A stretch of 57,124 nucleotides of DNA from DASWED01 sp036394995 (GTDB taxonomy: Bacteria > Actinomycetota > UBA4738 > JACQTL01). The stretch lies in assembly GCA_036394995.1 (NCBI GenBank), contig DASWED010000099.1, positions 1-57,124 on the forward strand, written 5' to 3'. Positions within the stretch are counted from its first letter, which is position 1. Every line of letters begins with the position of its first letter. The notes under the pieces were generated by a model. That model saw only the letters and a list, made by a program, of their open reading frames with translations. It made no database searches and was not told where the DNA came from. A program made the position numbers and the translations under genes. Shown piece after piece: positions 14,865-23,323 of the stretch.

Positions 14865-16607
14865 TCAGCCCAGTTCCGGCAGGGCCCGTTCGCGAACCAG
14901 TTCCCAGACGGCCTCGACCGAATCGAGGCGTGCCGCCGACCTGGCGACCTGGCGGCACGTCTCGGCGGACAGCCGCCGGATGCGGGCCCGGACCTCGTCG
15001 ACACGCGATGGCGCCACGCTCACGGACGCCACGCCCAGGCCCACCAGGACCGGGAGCACCAGCGGATCGGCGGCGGCCTCGCCGCACACTCCCACCGGCT
15101 TTCCCTGAGCCGCCCCGGCCCGGACGACCCGGTTCACCAGGGTGACCACGGTCGGATGGGCGGCCAGCGCGGGCCTCGCCCCGGGATCCCGCCGGTGCAC
15201 GCCGAGGACCCGTTCGGTGAGGTCGTTCGTCCCGATCGACAGGAAGTCCACCTGACCGGCCAGGCGCTCGGCCAGGAGCGCGGCCGAGGGTACCTCGACC
15301 ATCACTCCCATCTCGGCCGCCTCGGTGCCCGTCTCCGCCAGGGCCCGATCCAGCTCCTCCCGGGCCAGGCGGACCTCCCGGAGCGACGTGACCATCGGAA
15401 CGAGGATCCGGAGCTGGGTCGCCGCGCCGGCGCGGAGGGCCGCCCGGAGCTGCGACCCGAGCGCGTCGGGGGTCCGGAGTAGCGGAGGGAGCCCCCGAGC
15501 CTGGCCCTCCCGCGGGTCCTGGAACGCCGCGAGGAACGGCGGGACCTTGTCGCCGCCGAAGTCCAGCACGCGAACGGTGGCCGTTCGACCGTGGAGCTGG
15601 GACAGGATCGGCTCCAGCACCCGGCGATGGGCCTCCTCGTCGGGCCAATCGGCGGCATCCAGGAACGGAAGCTCGGTCCGCAGGAGCCCCACGCCCTCGG
15701 CGCCGGCTTCCAGCCCGGCTCGGGTCTCGGCGGCCGTCGCCACGTTGCACAGGAGCGTGATCCGAACCCCGTCGAGGGTCTCGCAGGGCAGGGATCGTTC
15801 GGACGCCAGGGCGGCCTTCGTCCGGACGGCCGACCGCATGGCCTCGCGGGCCGCGGCCAGCTCGGCCGACCCGGGCTCGACGATGACCGAACCTCGATCG
15901 CCGTCGACCACCAGGGGGGTCCCGTCCGGGACCGCCAGCACGGCCGGGTCGAGGCCGAGCACCAGCGGCACCCCCAGCGAGCGGGCCACGATGGCCGCGT
16001 GCGCGTTCGGGCCGCCCCGGACTGCGGCCGCCGCCGCGACCTCGCCGTCTGAGAGCCCCAGGATGTCGGCGGGTCCGAGCTCCTCGGCCAGCAGCACCAC
16101 CGGCCCGACGTCGTGCGCCGCTGAGGCCCGGCCGTTTCCCAGGGCCGCGACGGCCCGGCGTCCGACCTGACGGACGTCGGCGGCCCGTTCGGCGAGGACC
16201 GGGTCGCCGATGGCGGCGATGGCGGAGGCGTACCGTTCGGCGGCCCGGGCGATGGCCTGGGCGGGGCCGCGACCCTCGCCCACCTCCCGCCGGGCCTCCG
16301 AGCGGAGCGCGGGGTCGTCGGCGATGAGGGCGCCCACGCCGACGATGTCAGCCTCCTCGGTCCGTCCCGACTCCCGCAGACGCTGCTCCATGCGCCGGAG
16401 GTCGTCAGCCACCTGGTCGAGGGCCTCGTCCACGCGAAGGGCCGCCCGGGCGGGATCCCGGAGGGATTCCCCGTCTCCGTTCGCGTCACCCGGAGGAGGT
16501 GCCGAGCCGGCGAGCACCCTGGCCGGACCGGCTGCCACGCCGGGCGACGCCGGCACCCCATCGAGCGTTCGCGAACCCGTGGACGCGCCGGCCCCCACGG
16601 GGCTCAC
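14865..16607 (-). CDS. ptsI: Phosphoenolpyruvate-protein phosphotransferase (enzyme I)
   Basis: This 580-residue enzyme I takes phosphate from PEP and passes it to HPr. The phosphohistidine is His203 in GGPNAHAAIVARSLGVP. The C-terminal PEP-binding barrel shows GVGLLRTELPFLDA, VRVLDFGGDKVPPF, SIGTNDLTERVLGVHRRDP and the cysteine block GVCGEAAADP. In most enzyme I proteins the active-site block reads GGRTSHTAI; the NAH variant keeps the histidine. The GTG start overlaps the dhaL stop by 4 nt, so it is co-transcribed with glpF-dhaK-dhaL. This placement suggests an enzyme I dedicated to dihydroxyacetone phosphorylation. Confidence 0.93.
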   Translation of the reverse strand: MSPVGAGASTGSRTLDGVPASPGVAAGPARVLAGSAPPPGDANGDGESLRDPARAALRVDEALDQVADDLRRMEQRLRESGRTEEADIVGVGALIADDPALRSEARREVGEGRGPAQAIARAAERYASAIAAIGDPVLAERAADVRQVGRRAVAALGNGRASAAHDVGPVVLLAEELGPADILGLSDGEVAAAAAVRGGPNAHAAIVARSLGVPLVLGLDPAVLAVPDGTPLVVDGDRGSVIVEPGSAELAAAREAMRSAVRTKAALASERSLPCETLDGVRITLLCNVATAAETRAGLEAGAEGVGLLRTELPFLDAADWPDEEAHRRVLEPILSQLHGRTATVRVLDFGGDKVPPFLAAFQDPREGQARGLPPLLRTPDALGSQLRAALRAGAATQLRILVPMVTSLREVRLAREELDRALAETGTEAAEMGVMVEVPSAALLAERLAGQVDFLSIGTNDLTERVLGVHRRDPGARPALAAHPTVVTLVNRVVRAGAAQGKPVGVCGEAAADPLVLPVLVGLGVASVSVAPSRVDEVRARIRRLSAETCRQVARSAARLDSVEAVWELVRERALPELG

Positions 16608-17248
16608 CCTCGGGCGCGGCCGGCGACGCGTTCCAGGGCGGCGAAGATCAGCGCGGTTGACGTGGCGCCGGGGTCCTGATGGCCCACGCTGCGGGGGCCG
16701 AGGTAGGAGGCCCGGCCCTTGCGCGCCTGCAGCGGCGTGGTGGCCCGCATCCCCTCCTCGGCGGCCTCCCGGGCGGCCGTCGTGGCCTCCGGCAGCGAGC
16801 CGCCGGTGGACAGGGTCTCCGCGAACGCCTCGACGGCCGGGATCAGCGCGTCGACCATGGTCTTGTCGCCCTCGGACGCTGCGCCGAGCTGCTGGACCCC
16901 CTCGAGGGCCGCCCGGAGCCCGTCGAGCAGGCCCTGGGGGGAGACGTCGCCGTCGTCTCCGAGGGCCTTGCCCGCGCGCCGGAACGCGGTTCCGTACAGC
17001 GGCCCGGACGCGCCGCCGACCGTCGAGACCAGCGTGTTGCCCACGAGGGCCAGGACGGGACCGGGTGCGAGGCCGTCGTTCGCCGCGTCGGCCAGCTTGG
17101 TGCGGACCGCCGTGAAGCCCCGCGACATGTTCACCCCGTGGTCGGCGTCGCCGATGGCCGCGTCGAGCTGGGTGAGGTAGTCGCGCTGATCCTCGACGGA
17201 GGACGCGACCTCCTCCACCCAGCTCCTGACGAACGCGGCGTCCACCAC
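16604..17248 (-). CDS. dhaL: Dihydroxyacetone kinase ADP-binding subunit DhaL
   Basis: This 214-residue protein is the nucleotide-binding subunit of PTS-dependent dihydroxyacetone kinase. It keeps ADP permanently bound, is rephosphorylated by DhaM, and gives the phosphate to dihydroxyacetone on DhaK. The Mg-ADP site is visible as DAAIGDADHGVNMSRGF (about residues 27-43). The later blocks TVGGASGPLYGTAFRRAGKA and DKTMVDALIPA are typical. The start is the first of two adjacent GTG codons, with GGGAGG eight bases upstream. The stop overlaps the ptsI start. Confidence 0.92.
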   Translation of the reverse strand: MVDAAFVRSWVEEVASSVEDQRDYLTQLDAAIGDADHGVNMSRGFTAVRTKLADAANDGLAPGPVLALVGNTLVSTVGGASGPLYGTAFRRAGKALGDDGDVSPQGLLDGLRAALEGVQQLGAASEGDKTMVDALIPAVEAFAETLSTGGSLPEATTAAREAAEEGMRATTPLQARKGRASYLGPRSVGHQDPGATSTALIFAALERVAGRARG

Positions 17249-17283
17249 GTGCCGATCCTCCCGAACCCCAGCGACCCCTCGGC

Positions 17284-18282
17284 CTAGACGCCCCATCGTA
17301 GCGCCGGGGTGTTCACCGGGGCGTCCCACAGCCGGGTCAGCTCGTCGTCCAGCTTGGTGAGGGTGATCGAGCATCCCGCCATGTCCAGGCTGGTGACGTA
17401 GTCGCCGACGAGGCTCCGGGCGATCGTGGCCCCCCGGCCCTCGAGGATCTTCGCCACCTCGTTGAACACCACGTACAGCTCGATCAGCGGCGTGCCGCCC
17501 ATCCCGTTCACGAACACCAGCGCCTGGTCGCCCCGGTCGAACGGGTAGTCGTCGAGGATGGCCTGGGTGGCGATGCCCACCAGCTCGGAGGCCGGCCCGA
17601 TCTTGCGACGGATCCGCCCGGGCTCGCCGTGGATCCCAATGCCGAGCTCGATCTCGTCGTCGCCGAGCTCGAACGTCGGCGCGCCCGCGGACGGCGTGGT
17701 GCACGACGTCAGCGCGATCCCGAACGAGCGCGACCGCTCGTTGGCCTTCCGCGCCACCGTGGCCACCGCCCCGAGGTCGGCGCCGGTCTCCGCGAGGGCC
17801 CCGGCCACCTTCTCGACCACCGGGGTGGCGCCGGTGCCGCGGCGACCCGCCGTGTACAGCGAGTCCTCCACGGCCACGTCGTCGTTCACCAGCACCGACT
17901 CGACCTTGGTCCCCTCGTCGCCGGCCAGCTCCGCGGCCAGCTGGAAGTTCATGACGTCGCCGGTGTAGTTCTTCACGATGTGGACCACGCCCGATCCGCC
18001 GTCCACGCCCTTCGTCGCGGCGAGCAACTGGTCGGGAACGGGCGAGGTGAACACGGCGCCGGGGCACGCGGCGTCGAGCATGCCCAGGCCGACCAGCCCG
18101 CCGTGCATGGGCTCGTGCCCCGACCCGCCGCCCGACACCAGCCCGACCTTCCCCGATACGGGCGCGTCGGCCCGGTACACGACCATGTTCTCCACGTCCA
18201 CCCGGAGGCTCGGGTGGGCCGCGGCCATGCCCCGCAGGGCGTCGGTGACGATGTCCTCGGGAGCGTTGATGAGCTTCTTCAT
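17284..18282 (-). CDS. dhaK: Dihydroxyacetone kinase substrate-binding subunit DhaK
   Basis: This 332-residue subunit binds dihydroxyacetone covalently through a histidine. The block GIGIHGEPGRI holds that histidine (about residue 219), and GLVSGGGSGHEPMHGG near residue 50 is the other hallmark. ATG 18282 has AAGGAGA about eight bases upstream. An in-frame ATG eight codons earlier has no such box. It is followed by dhaL 35 nt downstream. A strong GC hairpin separates it from glpF upstream. The product is dihydroxyacetone phosphate, which enters glycolysis. Confidence 0.93.
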   Translation of the reverse strand: MKKLINAPEDIVTDALRGMAAAHPSLRVDVENMVVYRADAPVSGKVGLVSGGGSGHEPMHGGLVGLGMLDAACPGAVFTSPVPDQLLAATKGVDGGSGVVHIVKNYTGDVMNFQLAAELAGDEGTKVESVLVNDDVAVEDSLYTAGRRGTGATPVVEKVAGALAETGADLGAVATVARKANERSRSFGIALTSCTTPSAGAPTFELGDDEIELGIGIHGEPGRIRRKIGPASELVGIATQAILDDYPFDRGDQALVFVNGMGGTPLIELYVVFNEVAKILEGRGATIARSLVGDYVTSLDMAGCSITLTKLDDELTRLWDAPVNTPALRWGV

Positions 18283-18339
18283 CGCTCGATTCTCCTTCCG
18301 GTGCACTCGATGTGTGGTGCCGCTCCGCCGCGCCGCGTT

Positions 18340-18368
18340 GCGCCGGCCGGCCGTGGCGCGGCCGGCGC
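18340..18368. other. GC-rich hairpin between glpF and dhaK
   Basis: GCGCCGGCCG at 18340-18349 and CGGCCGGCGC at 18359-18368 form a perfect 10-bp stem with a 9-nt loop. No T-tract follows on the minus strand. It could act as an mRNA processing or stability element, or as partial termination lowering dhaK relative to glpF. Confidence 0.5.
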
Positions 18369-18378
18369 TCGTGGCCTC

Positions 18379-19158
18379 CTACGTCGCCTCCACCGCGTGA
18401 CGCTCGGTGGTGGTCTCCTTCAACGGGAACTCCGGGATCACCTCTCTCGTCCTGGTCTTCGCCAGCGCCGTGTAGGCCAGACCGGCCAGCGCGCCGCCCG
18501 CGAACTCGCCGCCGAAGTAGGCCCAGATATGGCTCCACTTCACGGTGCCGCCGAGGATCTGCAGGGCAAGCATGGGACCGAACGTGCGGGCCGGGTTGAT
18601 CGACGCGCTGGTGGCCGGGGCCACCACGATGATCGCGGCGAACACGGCGAACCCGATGGCCAGGCCGGCCCACCCGGCGGGAGCCCGGCGGTCGATCACG
18701 CCGAACACGGTGAACACCAGCAGGAAGGTCCCCACGAACTCGGCGAACGTCGCCTGGCCGTAGCCCACCCCCGCATGGAAGTCGGCCACCCCCAGCCCGA
18801 GGGTCTTCCCCGCCACCTTCCCCAGCACCCCGACGATGGCGAACGAGCCGGCGATGGCCCCCACCACCTGGGCCCCGATGTAGGCCGGGACGTCCTTCCA
18901 GGGGAACTTCCCGGTCGCGGCGAGCGCCACCGTCACGGCCGGGTTGATGTGGCACCCTGAGATGTGGCCGATGGCATACACCATCGCGATCACGATCATG
19001 GCGAACGCGAACGAGATCACGCCCAGCTCGGCCATCGTGAACTGGTGCTTGCCCAGCAGGATCAGCGTTGCGGGAACCGAGCCCACCCCGATGAACACGA
19101 GGAAGCACGTCCCGAACGCCTCGGCGAGCAGTTTCTGCCCGAAGGAGTTCTCCTCCAT
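18379..19158 (-). CDS. glpF: Glycerol facilitator / aquaglyceroporin (MIP family)
   Basis: This 259-residue membrane channel has six hydrophobic segments and two half-helix NPA motifs, HINPAVTV and SINPARTFGP. The Arg after the second NPA is the selectivity-filter arginine. MIP channels carry water or small polyols; location upstream of dhaK-dhaL-ptsI favours glycerol or dihydroxyacetone uptake. In E. coli GlpF the second motif is NPARD; here it is NPART, so the exact selectivity is uncertain. The ATG lacks a clear ribosome binding site and sits about 300 nt downstream of the predicted promoter. Confidence 0.88.
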   Translation of the reverse strand: MEENSFGQKLLAEAFGTCFLVFIGVGSVPATLILLGKHQFTMAELGVISFAFAMIVIAMVYAIGHISGCHINPAVTVALAATGKFPWKDVPAYIGAQVVGAIAGSFAIVGVLGKVAGKTLGLGVADFHAGVGYGQATFAEFVGTFLLVFTVFGVIDRRAPAGWAGLAIGFAVFAAIIVVAPATSASINPARTFGPMLALQILGGTVKWSHIWAYFGGEFAGGALAGLAYTALAKTRTREVIPEFPLKETTTERHAVEAT

Positions 19159-19443
19159 GAGCCGGCGCGGCAGGCCCTCAGGGGGCCGCCGCGACCCTCA
19201 CCTCCCTTCCCGTTCCCTGGGGCCGAACCCGCAGGCGGGGGAGAGGGAGGAGGCGGAGGTCCGCGTTCCGGCGCGCGACCCGAGATCCCACGACCGAGGT
19301 GGCGTCCACCCCGTCGCGAAGAGTCGGGCCCTCACCCGAACCGCCTCGTTCGCCCCATCGTCCGGCTCCCGCTTGGGGTCAATGGCCCCGGACTCCATCG
19401 GCACCCGCACCCCGCGGAGCCGCCCGGCTCGTTCGGCTCGCTG
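19159..19443 (-). other. Long 5' leader of the glpF transcript
   Basis: About 285 nt separate the operator-bearing promoter from the glpF start. The region has no convincing ORF on the minus strand; a 70-codon open frame inside it has no recognisable product. No known riboswitch pattern was recognised. It may simply be a long untranslated leader. Confidence 0.35.
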
Positions 19444-19467
19444 TTCGACAATACCGAACGCTGTTCG
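19444..19467. promoter_or_regulatory. Compound IclR operator, site 2 (glpF)
   Basis: TTCGACAATACCGAA at 19444-19458 is one base different from the reverse complement of the core at the dhaM/iclR site. It is followed, sharing CGAA, by CGAAC-GCT-GTTCG at 19455-19467. Order and spacing of the two parts are identical to site 1. It sits at the predicted transcription start of glpF. Confidence 0.7.
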
Positions 19468-19471
19468 GCGG

Positions 19472-19501
19472 ACTCTACTCCCGTGCGTTCGAACCTGTCA
19501 A
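19472..19501 (-). promoter_or_regulatory. Promoter of glpF-dhaK-dhaL-ptsI
   Basis: On the minus strand TTGACA (19501-19496) and TAGAGT (19477-19472) are 18 nt apart. The predicted start near 19465 lies inside the compound operator, so binding there should block initiation. Confidence 0.65.
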
Positions 19502-19574
19502 GCGGAAGCGCCCTACGAGACCGGCGAAGTCCGTCGGCAGGCGGAGCTCATCGGACGTGATGCAGCCCAGGGCG

Positions 19575-19812
19575 GCGGGCCGGGGAGGGCCTCTTCCTGG
19601 TCGAGGACGTCGACGCGGAGGCAGAGCGGTTGCAGCGGGGCCCGCTCCTGGAATCGGCCCTCCGAGCGTTGAAGGCCGTCCCGGACGTCGTCCTGGTGAA
19701 CGCCACCGGACGGGACCACCCGAGGCGTGCGGGGCTGGCCCTGCACCTGGGGGCCGCGCTCGACCTCCCCACCGTCGGGGTCACCGAGCGGCCGCTCATG
19801 GCGACGGCCGGC
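19575..19812 (+). pseudogene. Endonuclease V remnant
   Basis: An open stretch reads RGPLLESALRALKAVPDVV, then LVNATGRDHPRRAGLALHL and GAALDLPTVGVTERPL. This is the core of endonuclease V (deoxyinosine-cleaving repair enzyme), whose usual form is PDVVLVDGxGxxHPRRxGLAxHLG. The N-terminal catalytic region and the C-terminus are missing, and the frame drifts into unrelated sequence after MATAGEPG. It is a fragment, not a working gene. Confidence 0.6.
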
Positions 19813-19830
19813 GAGCCGGGCCCGGACCCC

Positions 19831-19939
19831 GGAGCCGCTTCGCCTGGCCCGCTTCCTGGCCCGGGTGCACCGGGCCCGCGAGGAGGGGAGGCTGACCGCT
19901 CCGGTCCCGCCGATCGGCACCCTCCTGCGCCCCGGATGA
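19831..19939 (+). pseudogene. Unidentified gene fragment between two remnants
   Basis: A coding-like stretch reads EPLRLARFLARVHRA, then REEGRLTAPVPPIGTLLRPG and a stop. It looks like a C-terminus, but I cannot assign the family. Neighbouring pieces on both sides are also broken. Confidence 0.3.
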
Positions 19940-20252
19940 GCGCACGGGGATCCTCCTCGAAGGCCGGCCGGGAGTCGGGAAGACCACGGCGGCCAGGGCG
20001 CTCGTGAAGGCGCTCCGGGAGCGGGGTGTCGGCCGGCGTGGTCGTGATCGACGAGCTGGGGAAGATGGAGCTCGCGTCGGAGCGGTTCCGCGACGCCGTC
20101 GTCGAGCGGGATCTGACGATCGCCGCGACCGTCCATGCCTTCCCTCATCCGCTCACCGACGAGCTGAAGAGGCGCCCGGGCGTCCGCAGGATCGCGATAC
20201 CCGGCGGAACCGGGACGCGTTTCCGGAGGAGTTGGCCGCGAGGCTGGCCTGA
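19940..20252 (+). pseudogene. THEP1-type nucleoside-triphosphatase remnant
   Basis: Three frames together outline a small P-loop NTPase of the THEP1 family. The first piece has the Walker A segment ILLEGRPGVGKTTAARALV (about 19950-20005). The second, in another frame from about 20026, has the Walker B segment GVVVIDELGKMELASERFRD and then ATVHAFPHPLTDELKRRPGV. The third gives the C-terminus NRDAFPEELAARLA with a stop at 20252. About 50 codons between Walker A and Walker B are missing, and a frameshift precedes the end. There is no start codon in the Walker A frame. Confidence 0.65.
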
Positions 20253-20339
20253 CCCGCCCCGCGGCGAGCGTCCCTGCCGGGCGGCTCCCGGGCACGGCTG
20301 CACGGGCGGCCCGGTTCGATGCGAGCCCGCCGTCTCCTG

Positions 20340-20543
20340 TCAGGCCCGAGATCCGGAGCCGGTGGGGATGACCCGCGCGCTCCCGGCGACCGGGGTGAAG
20401 ACGCTCTCGTGGCCGTCCACCCAGCGCACCCGGTACCCGACGCTCACCTCGCCCTCGATGATCTCGAGGATCTCCCCTTCGCGAACGGGCTGGCCCACAG
20501 CCTCGGACTCGACGACGATGCGGTCTCCCGCCTTCGCGTTCAT
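20340..20543 (-). CDS. DUF1918-like small protein
   Basis: This 67-residue protein opens MNAKAGDRIVVESEAVGQP and continues REGEILEIIEG, then YRVRWVDGHESVFTP. This matches the DUF1918 pattern of a small SH3-like barrel (GDRIVVEGxxVGxPxRxGEI...YxVRWxDGHE). Such proteins are common in Actinomycetota and have no settled function. GGGATGAG precedes the ATG. The gene is divergent from the CapA-like gene. Confidence 0.75.
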   Translation of the reverse strand: MNAKAGDRIVVESEAVGQPVREGEILEIIEGEVSVGYRVRWVDGHESVFTPVAGSARVIPTGSGSRA

Positions 20544-20669
20544 CTCATCCCAGAGATACCCCAACCGGCCGGCGTCGGCAAACCGGGACGCCACCACGGG
20601 TCCACGCAGCGGGCGTTCCCCCTTGGGGGGCGCCGGTGGGCTCGAGCTCAGCGGGGTACGACGGCTTGT

Positions 20670-21680
20670 ATGGGCGTCACGCTCGCGCTGGCAGGCGACA
20701 CGATGTTGGGGCGCGGCGTCGCCGCGGCCCTCGACACGGTCAGACCTGAGAGTCTCGTCGCCCGGGAGGTCGTCGAGGTCGCGCGCGAGGCCGATCTCTT
20801 CGTCCTGAACCTCGAGTGCTGCATCTCCGACCGCGGCGATCCCTGGCCCGCTGCGGACAAGCCGTTCTTCTTCCGGGCCCCGCCGGCAGCGGTGGGGACG
20901 CTGCACCACCTCGGCGTCTCGTGCGTGACGCTCGCGAACAACCACGCCCTCGACTTCGGCGAGGGGGCGTTGCTCGACACGCGACGCCACCTCGAGAATG
21001 CGGGTATCGCCGCGATCGGCGCCGGCATGGACGAGGAAGCGGCTCGCCGCCCGACGGTGCTCACGGCCAACGGATTCCGGCTCGGTCTCGTCGGCGTCAC
21101 CGATCATCCCGCCGACTTCGCCGCCTCGCCGGAGCGCCCCGGGGTGGCGTACGCGGACCTGAGGACCGGGGTCCCGGAGTGGCTGACGGACACGGTGGGC
21201 GGCCTCGAGTCCGATGCCGTCCTCGTGACGCCACACTGGGGTCCGAACATGGCTCGGTCGCCGGTGGCGCACGTCCGGCGAGCTGCGCCGGTCCTCCGCG
21301 ACGCCGGCGCGACGTTGATCGCGGGACACTCCGCGCACGTCTTCCAGGGCGTCGAGACATCGACGCGGGACGATCGCGCGGTCGCGACGATCTTCGACCT
21401 CGGCGACTTCCTCGACGACTATGCGGTCGACCCCGAGCTCCGCAACGACCTCGGGCTGCTGTGGCTCGTGGCGCTCGACGAGCGAGGGGTCTCGCGGATC
21501 GAGGCTGTTCCGCTCCGGCTGGAGCACTGCTTCACGCGCATCGCCGATGCAGACGAGGCCGGATGGATCCTCCGGCGCTTCCACACGGCCTGCGGGGAGC
21601 TCGGTACCGAAACGAGCGTTCGACGCGGGCGGCTCCTCGTCGAGCCCCCCTCAGCTCCCGCTGGTCGCGCAACCCGCTGA
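20670..21680 (+). CDS. CapA-family metallophosphatase-like protein
   Basis: This 336-residue protein belongs to the CapA/poly-gamma-glutamate family of calcineurin-like metallophosphatases. Visible metal-site blocks are LALAGDTMLGR at the start, LNLECCISDRG, LANNHALDFGE, VTPHWGPNM and IAGHSAHVFQGVE. It lacks a signal peptide or membrane anchor, unlike CapA of Bacillus, so it is probably cytoplasmic. The ribosome binding site is poor. Capsule genes are absent nearby, so the family name should not be taken as the function. Confidence 0.82.
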   Translation: MGVTLALAGDTMLGRGVAAALDTVRPESLVAREVVEVAREADLFVLNLECCISDRGDPWPAADKPFFFRAPPAAVGTLHHLGVSCVTLANNHALDFGEGALLDTRRHLENAGIAAIGAGMDEEAARRPTVLTANGFRLGLVGVTDHPADFAASPERPGVAYADLRTGVPEWLTDTVGGLESDAVLVTPHWGPNMARSPVAHVRRAAPVLRDAGATLIAGHSAHVFQGVETSTRDDRAVATIFDLGDFLDDYAVDPELRNDLGLLWLVALDERGVSRIEAVPLRLEHCFTRIADADEAGWILRRFHTACGELGTETSVRRGRLLVEPPSAPAGRATR

Positions 21681-21709
21681 CCGTTCAGCCGGGATCGCCG
21701 AGCCGGCGG

Positions 21710-23323
21710 TCAGCCGGTTCGGTCGGCGGCTCGAGGGTGGAGGAGGCCGTAGACGTAGGCCTCGCCGAGGGCTTCCCAGGAGGCGTGGATGACGTTGTCG
21801 GAGACGCCGACCGTGACCCACTCCTTCTCGCCGTCGGTGGTCTCGACCAGGACGCGCACCGCGGCCTGGGTGCCGGCCGCGCCGTCCAGGACCCGGACCC
21901 GGTAGTCGGTGAGGCGCATCTCCTCGAGCTCGGGGTACGTGCGGGTGAGGGCGGCCCGGAGGGCGTTGTCGATGGCCCCGACGGGTCCCGCTCCCTCCGC
22001 GGTGGCGATGTGGCGGTGCCCGCCGGCCCTCACCTTCACCGTGGCCTCGGCGGGCTCCACCTTGCCCCGGCGCTCCTCCACGGTCACCCGGAACGACTCC
22101 ACCTCGAAGTACGGCTGCTCCCAGCCCGTCAGCGCGCGAAGGTGGAGCTCGAGGGAGGCGTCGGCGGCCTCGTACGTGTAGCCCGCGGCCTCTCGCTCCT
22201 TGATCGAATCGAGGGCCGGGCCCGCCGCCGAGGCCTCCAGGGGGACCCTGAGCTCGGCGGCCTTCCGGAGGAGGTTCGCCCGGCCGGCCAGGTCGCTGAC
22301 CAGCACGTGGCTGCCGTTGCCCACGGCGGACGGGGAGACGTGCTCGTAGGCGTCGGGCCGGCGGGCCAGGGCGCTCGCGTGGAGGCCCGCCTTGTGGGCG
22401 AACGCGTTGCGCCCCACGTAGGGCTGGTGGGGATCGGGCTGGACGTTGGCGATCTCGGCGACCAGGTGGGCCAGCTCGGTGAGGCGTCCCACGCCGCCGT
22501 CGGGCAGGACCTCCCGGCCGAGCTTCAGCGCCAGGTTCGCGACGATCGGCACGAGGTCCGCGTTCCCACACCGCTCGCCGTATCCGTTGATCGTTCCCTG
22601 GACCTGGAACGCGCCGGCCTCGAGGGCCAGGAGCGAGCTGGCCACCGCGGTGGCCGCGTCGTCGTGGAAGTGCACTCCGAGGAGGGCGCCCGCGAGCTCG
22701 TCTGCCACCGCCGCCACGACGCGGGCGGACTGCCCGGGCAGCGTGCCGCCGTTCGTGTCGCACAGGACCAGCCGCTCGGCGCCGGCGCCTGCTGCCGCAT
22801 GCAGCACGGCGACGGCGTACGCGGGATCCTCGGAGAACCCGTCGAAGAAGTGCTCGGCGTCGAAGAACACGCGTCGGCCATGGTCCCGCAGGAACGCCAC
22901 CGAGTCGGCCACCATCCGGAGGTTCTCCTCCGGCGTGGTCTCGAGGGTCACCGTGACGTGCAGCGGCGAGCTCTTTCCGACCAGGCAGACCACCTCGGTC
23001 TCTGCGTCGAGCAGCTCCCGGAGCACACCGCTGTCCGCCGCGCGCTCGCCGGCCTTCCTCGTCATGCCGAACGACGAGAGCGTGGCGCGCGACAGCCGCT
23101 CCTTCGACGCGAGCTTGAAGAACTCCGTGTCCCGGGGGTTCGCCCCCGGCCACCCGCCCTCGACGTAGGGCACGCCGACGGAGTCCAGCGCGTGCAGGAC
23201 CTTCAGCTTGTCCTCCACCGAGAACGACAGCCCGGCCCGCTGCGCGCCGTCCCGGAGCGTGGTGTCGTACAGCTCGACCCGCTGCGGCGCGGGTGGCCGT
23301 CCCACGGCGGCGCCGTCAGGCAT
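21710..23323 (-). CDS. cimA: (R)-citramalate synthase
   Basis: This 537-residue enzyme condenses pyruvate and acetyl-CoA to citramalate, giving 2-oxobutyrate for isoleucine without threonine. The metal-binding start LYDTTLRDGAQRAG (Asp20) and VHFHDDAATAVA are shared by the isopropylmalate/citramalate synthase family. The blocks FFDAEHFFDGF, CDTNGG and QGTINGYGERCGN are characteristic of citramalate synthases. The C-terminal part from about residue 390 is the regulatory domain. The ATG overlaps the leuB stop. With leuB, leuC and leuD upstream it completes the citramalate route; no threonine deaminase gene is in the window. Confidence 0.9.
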   Translation of the reverse strand: MPDGAAVGRPPAPQRVELYDTTLRDGAQRAGLSFSVEDKLKVLHALDSVGVPYVEGGWPGANPRDTEFFKLASKERLSRATLSSFGMTRKAGERAADSGVLRELLDAETEVVCLVGKSSPLHVTVTLETTPEENLRMVADSVAFLRDHGRRVFFDAEHFFDGFSEDPAYAVAVLHAAAGAGAERLVLCDTNGGTLPGQSARVVAAVADELAGALLGVHFHDDAATAVASSLLALEAGAFQVQGTINGYGERCGNADLVPIVANLALKLGREVLPDGGVGRLTELAHLVAEIANVQPDPHQPYVGRNAFAHKAGLHASALARRPDAYEHVSPSAVGNGSHVLVSDLAGRANLLRKAAELRVPLEASAAGPALDSIKEREAAGYTYEAADASLELHLRALTGWEQPYFEVESFRVTVEERRGKVEPAEATVKVRAGGHRHIATAEGAGPVGAIDNALRAALTRTYPELEEMRLTDYRVRVLDGAAGTQAAVRVLVETTDGEKEWVTVGVSDNVIHASWEALGEAYVYGLLHPRAADRTG

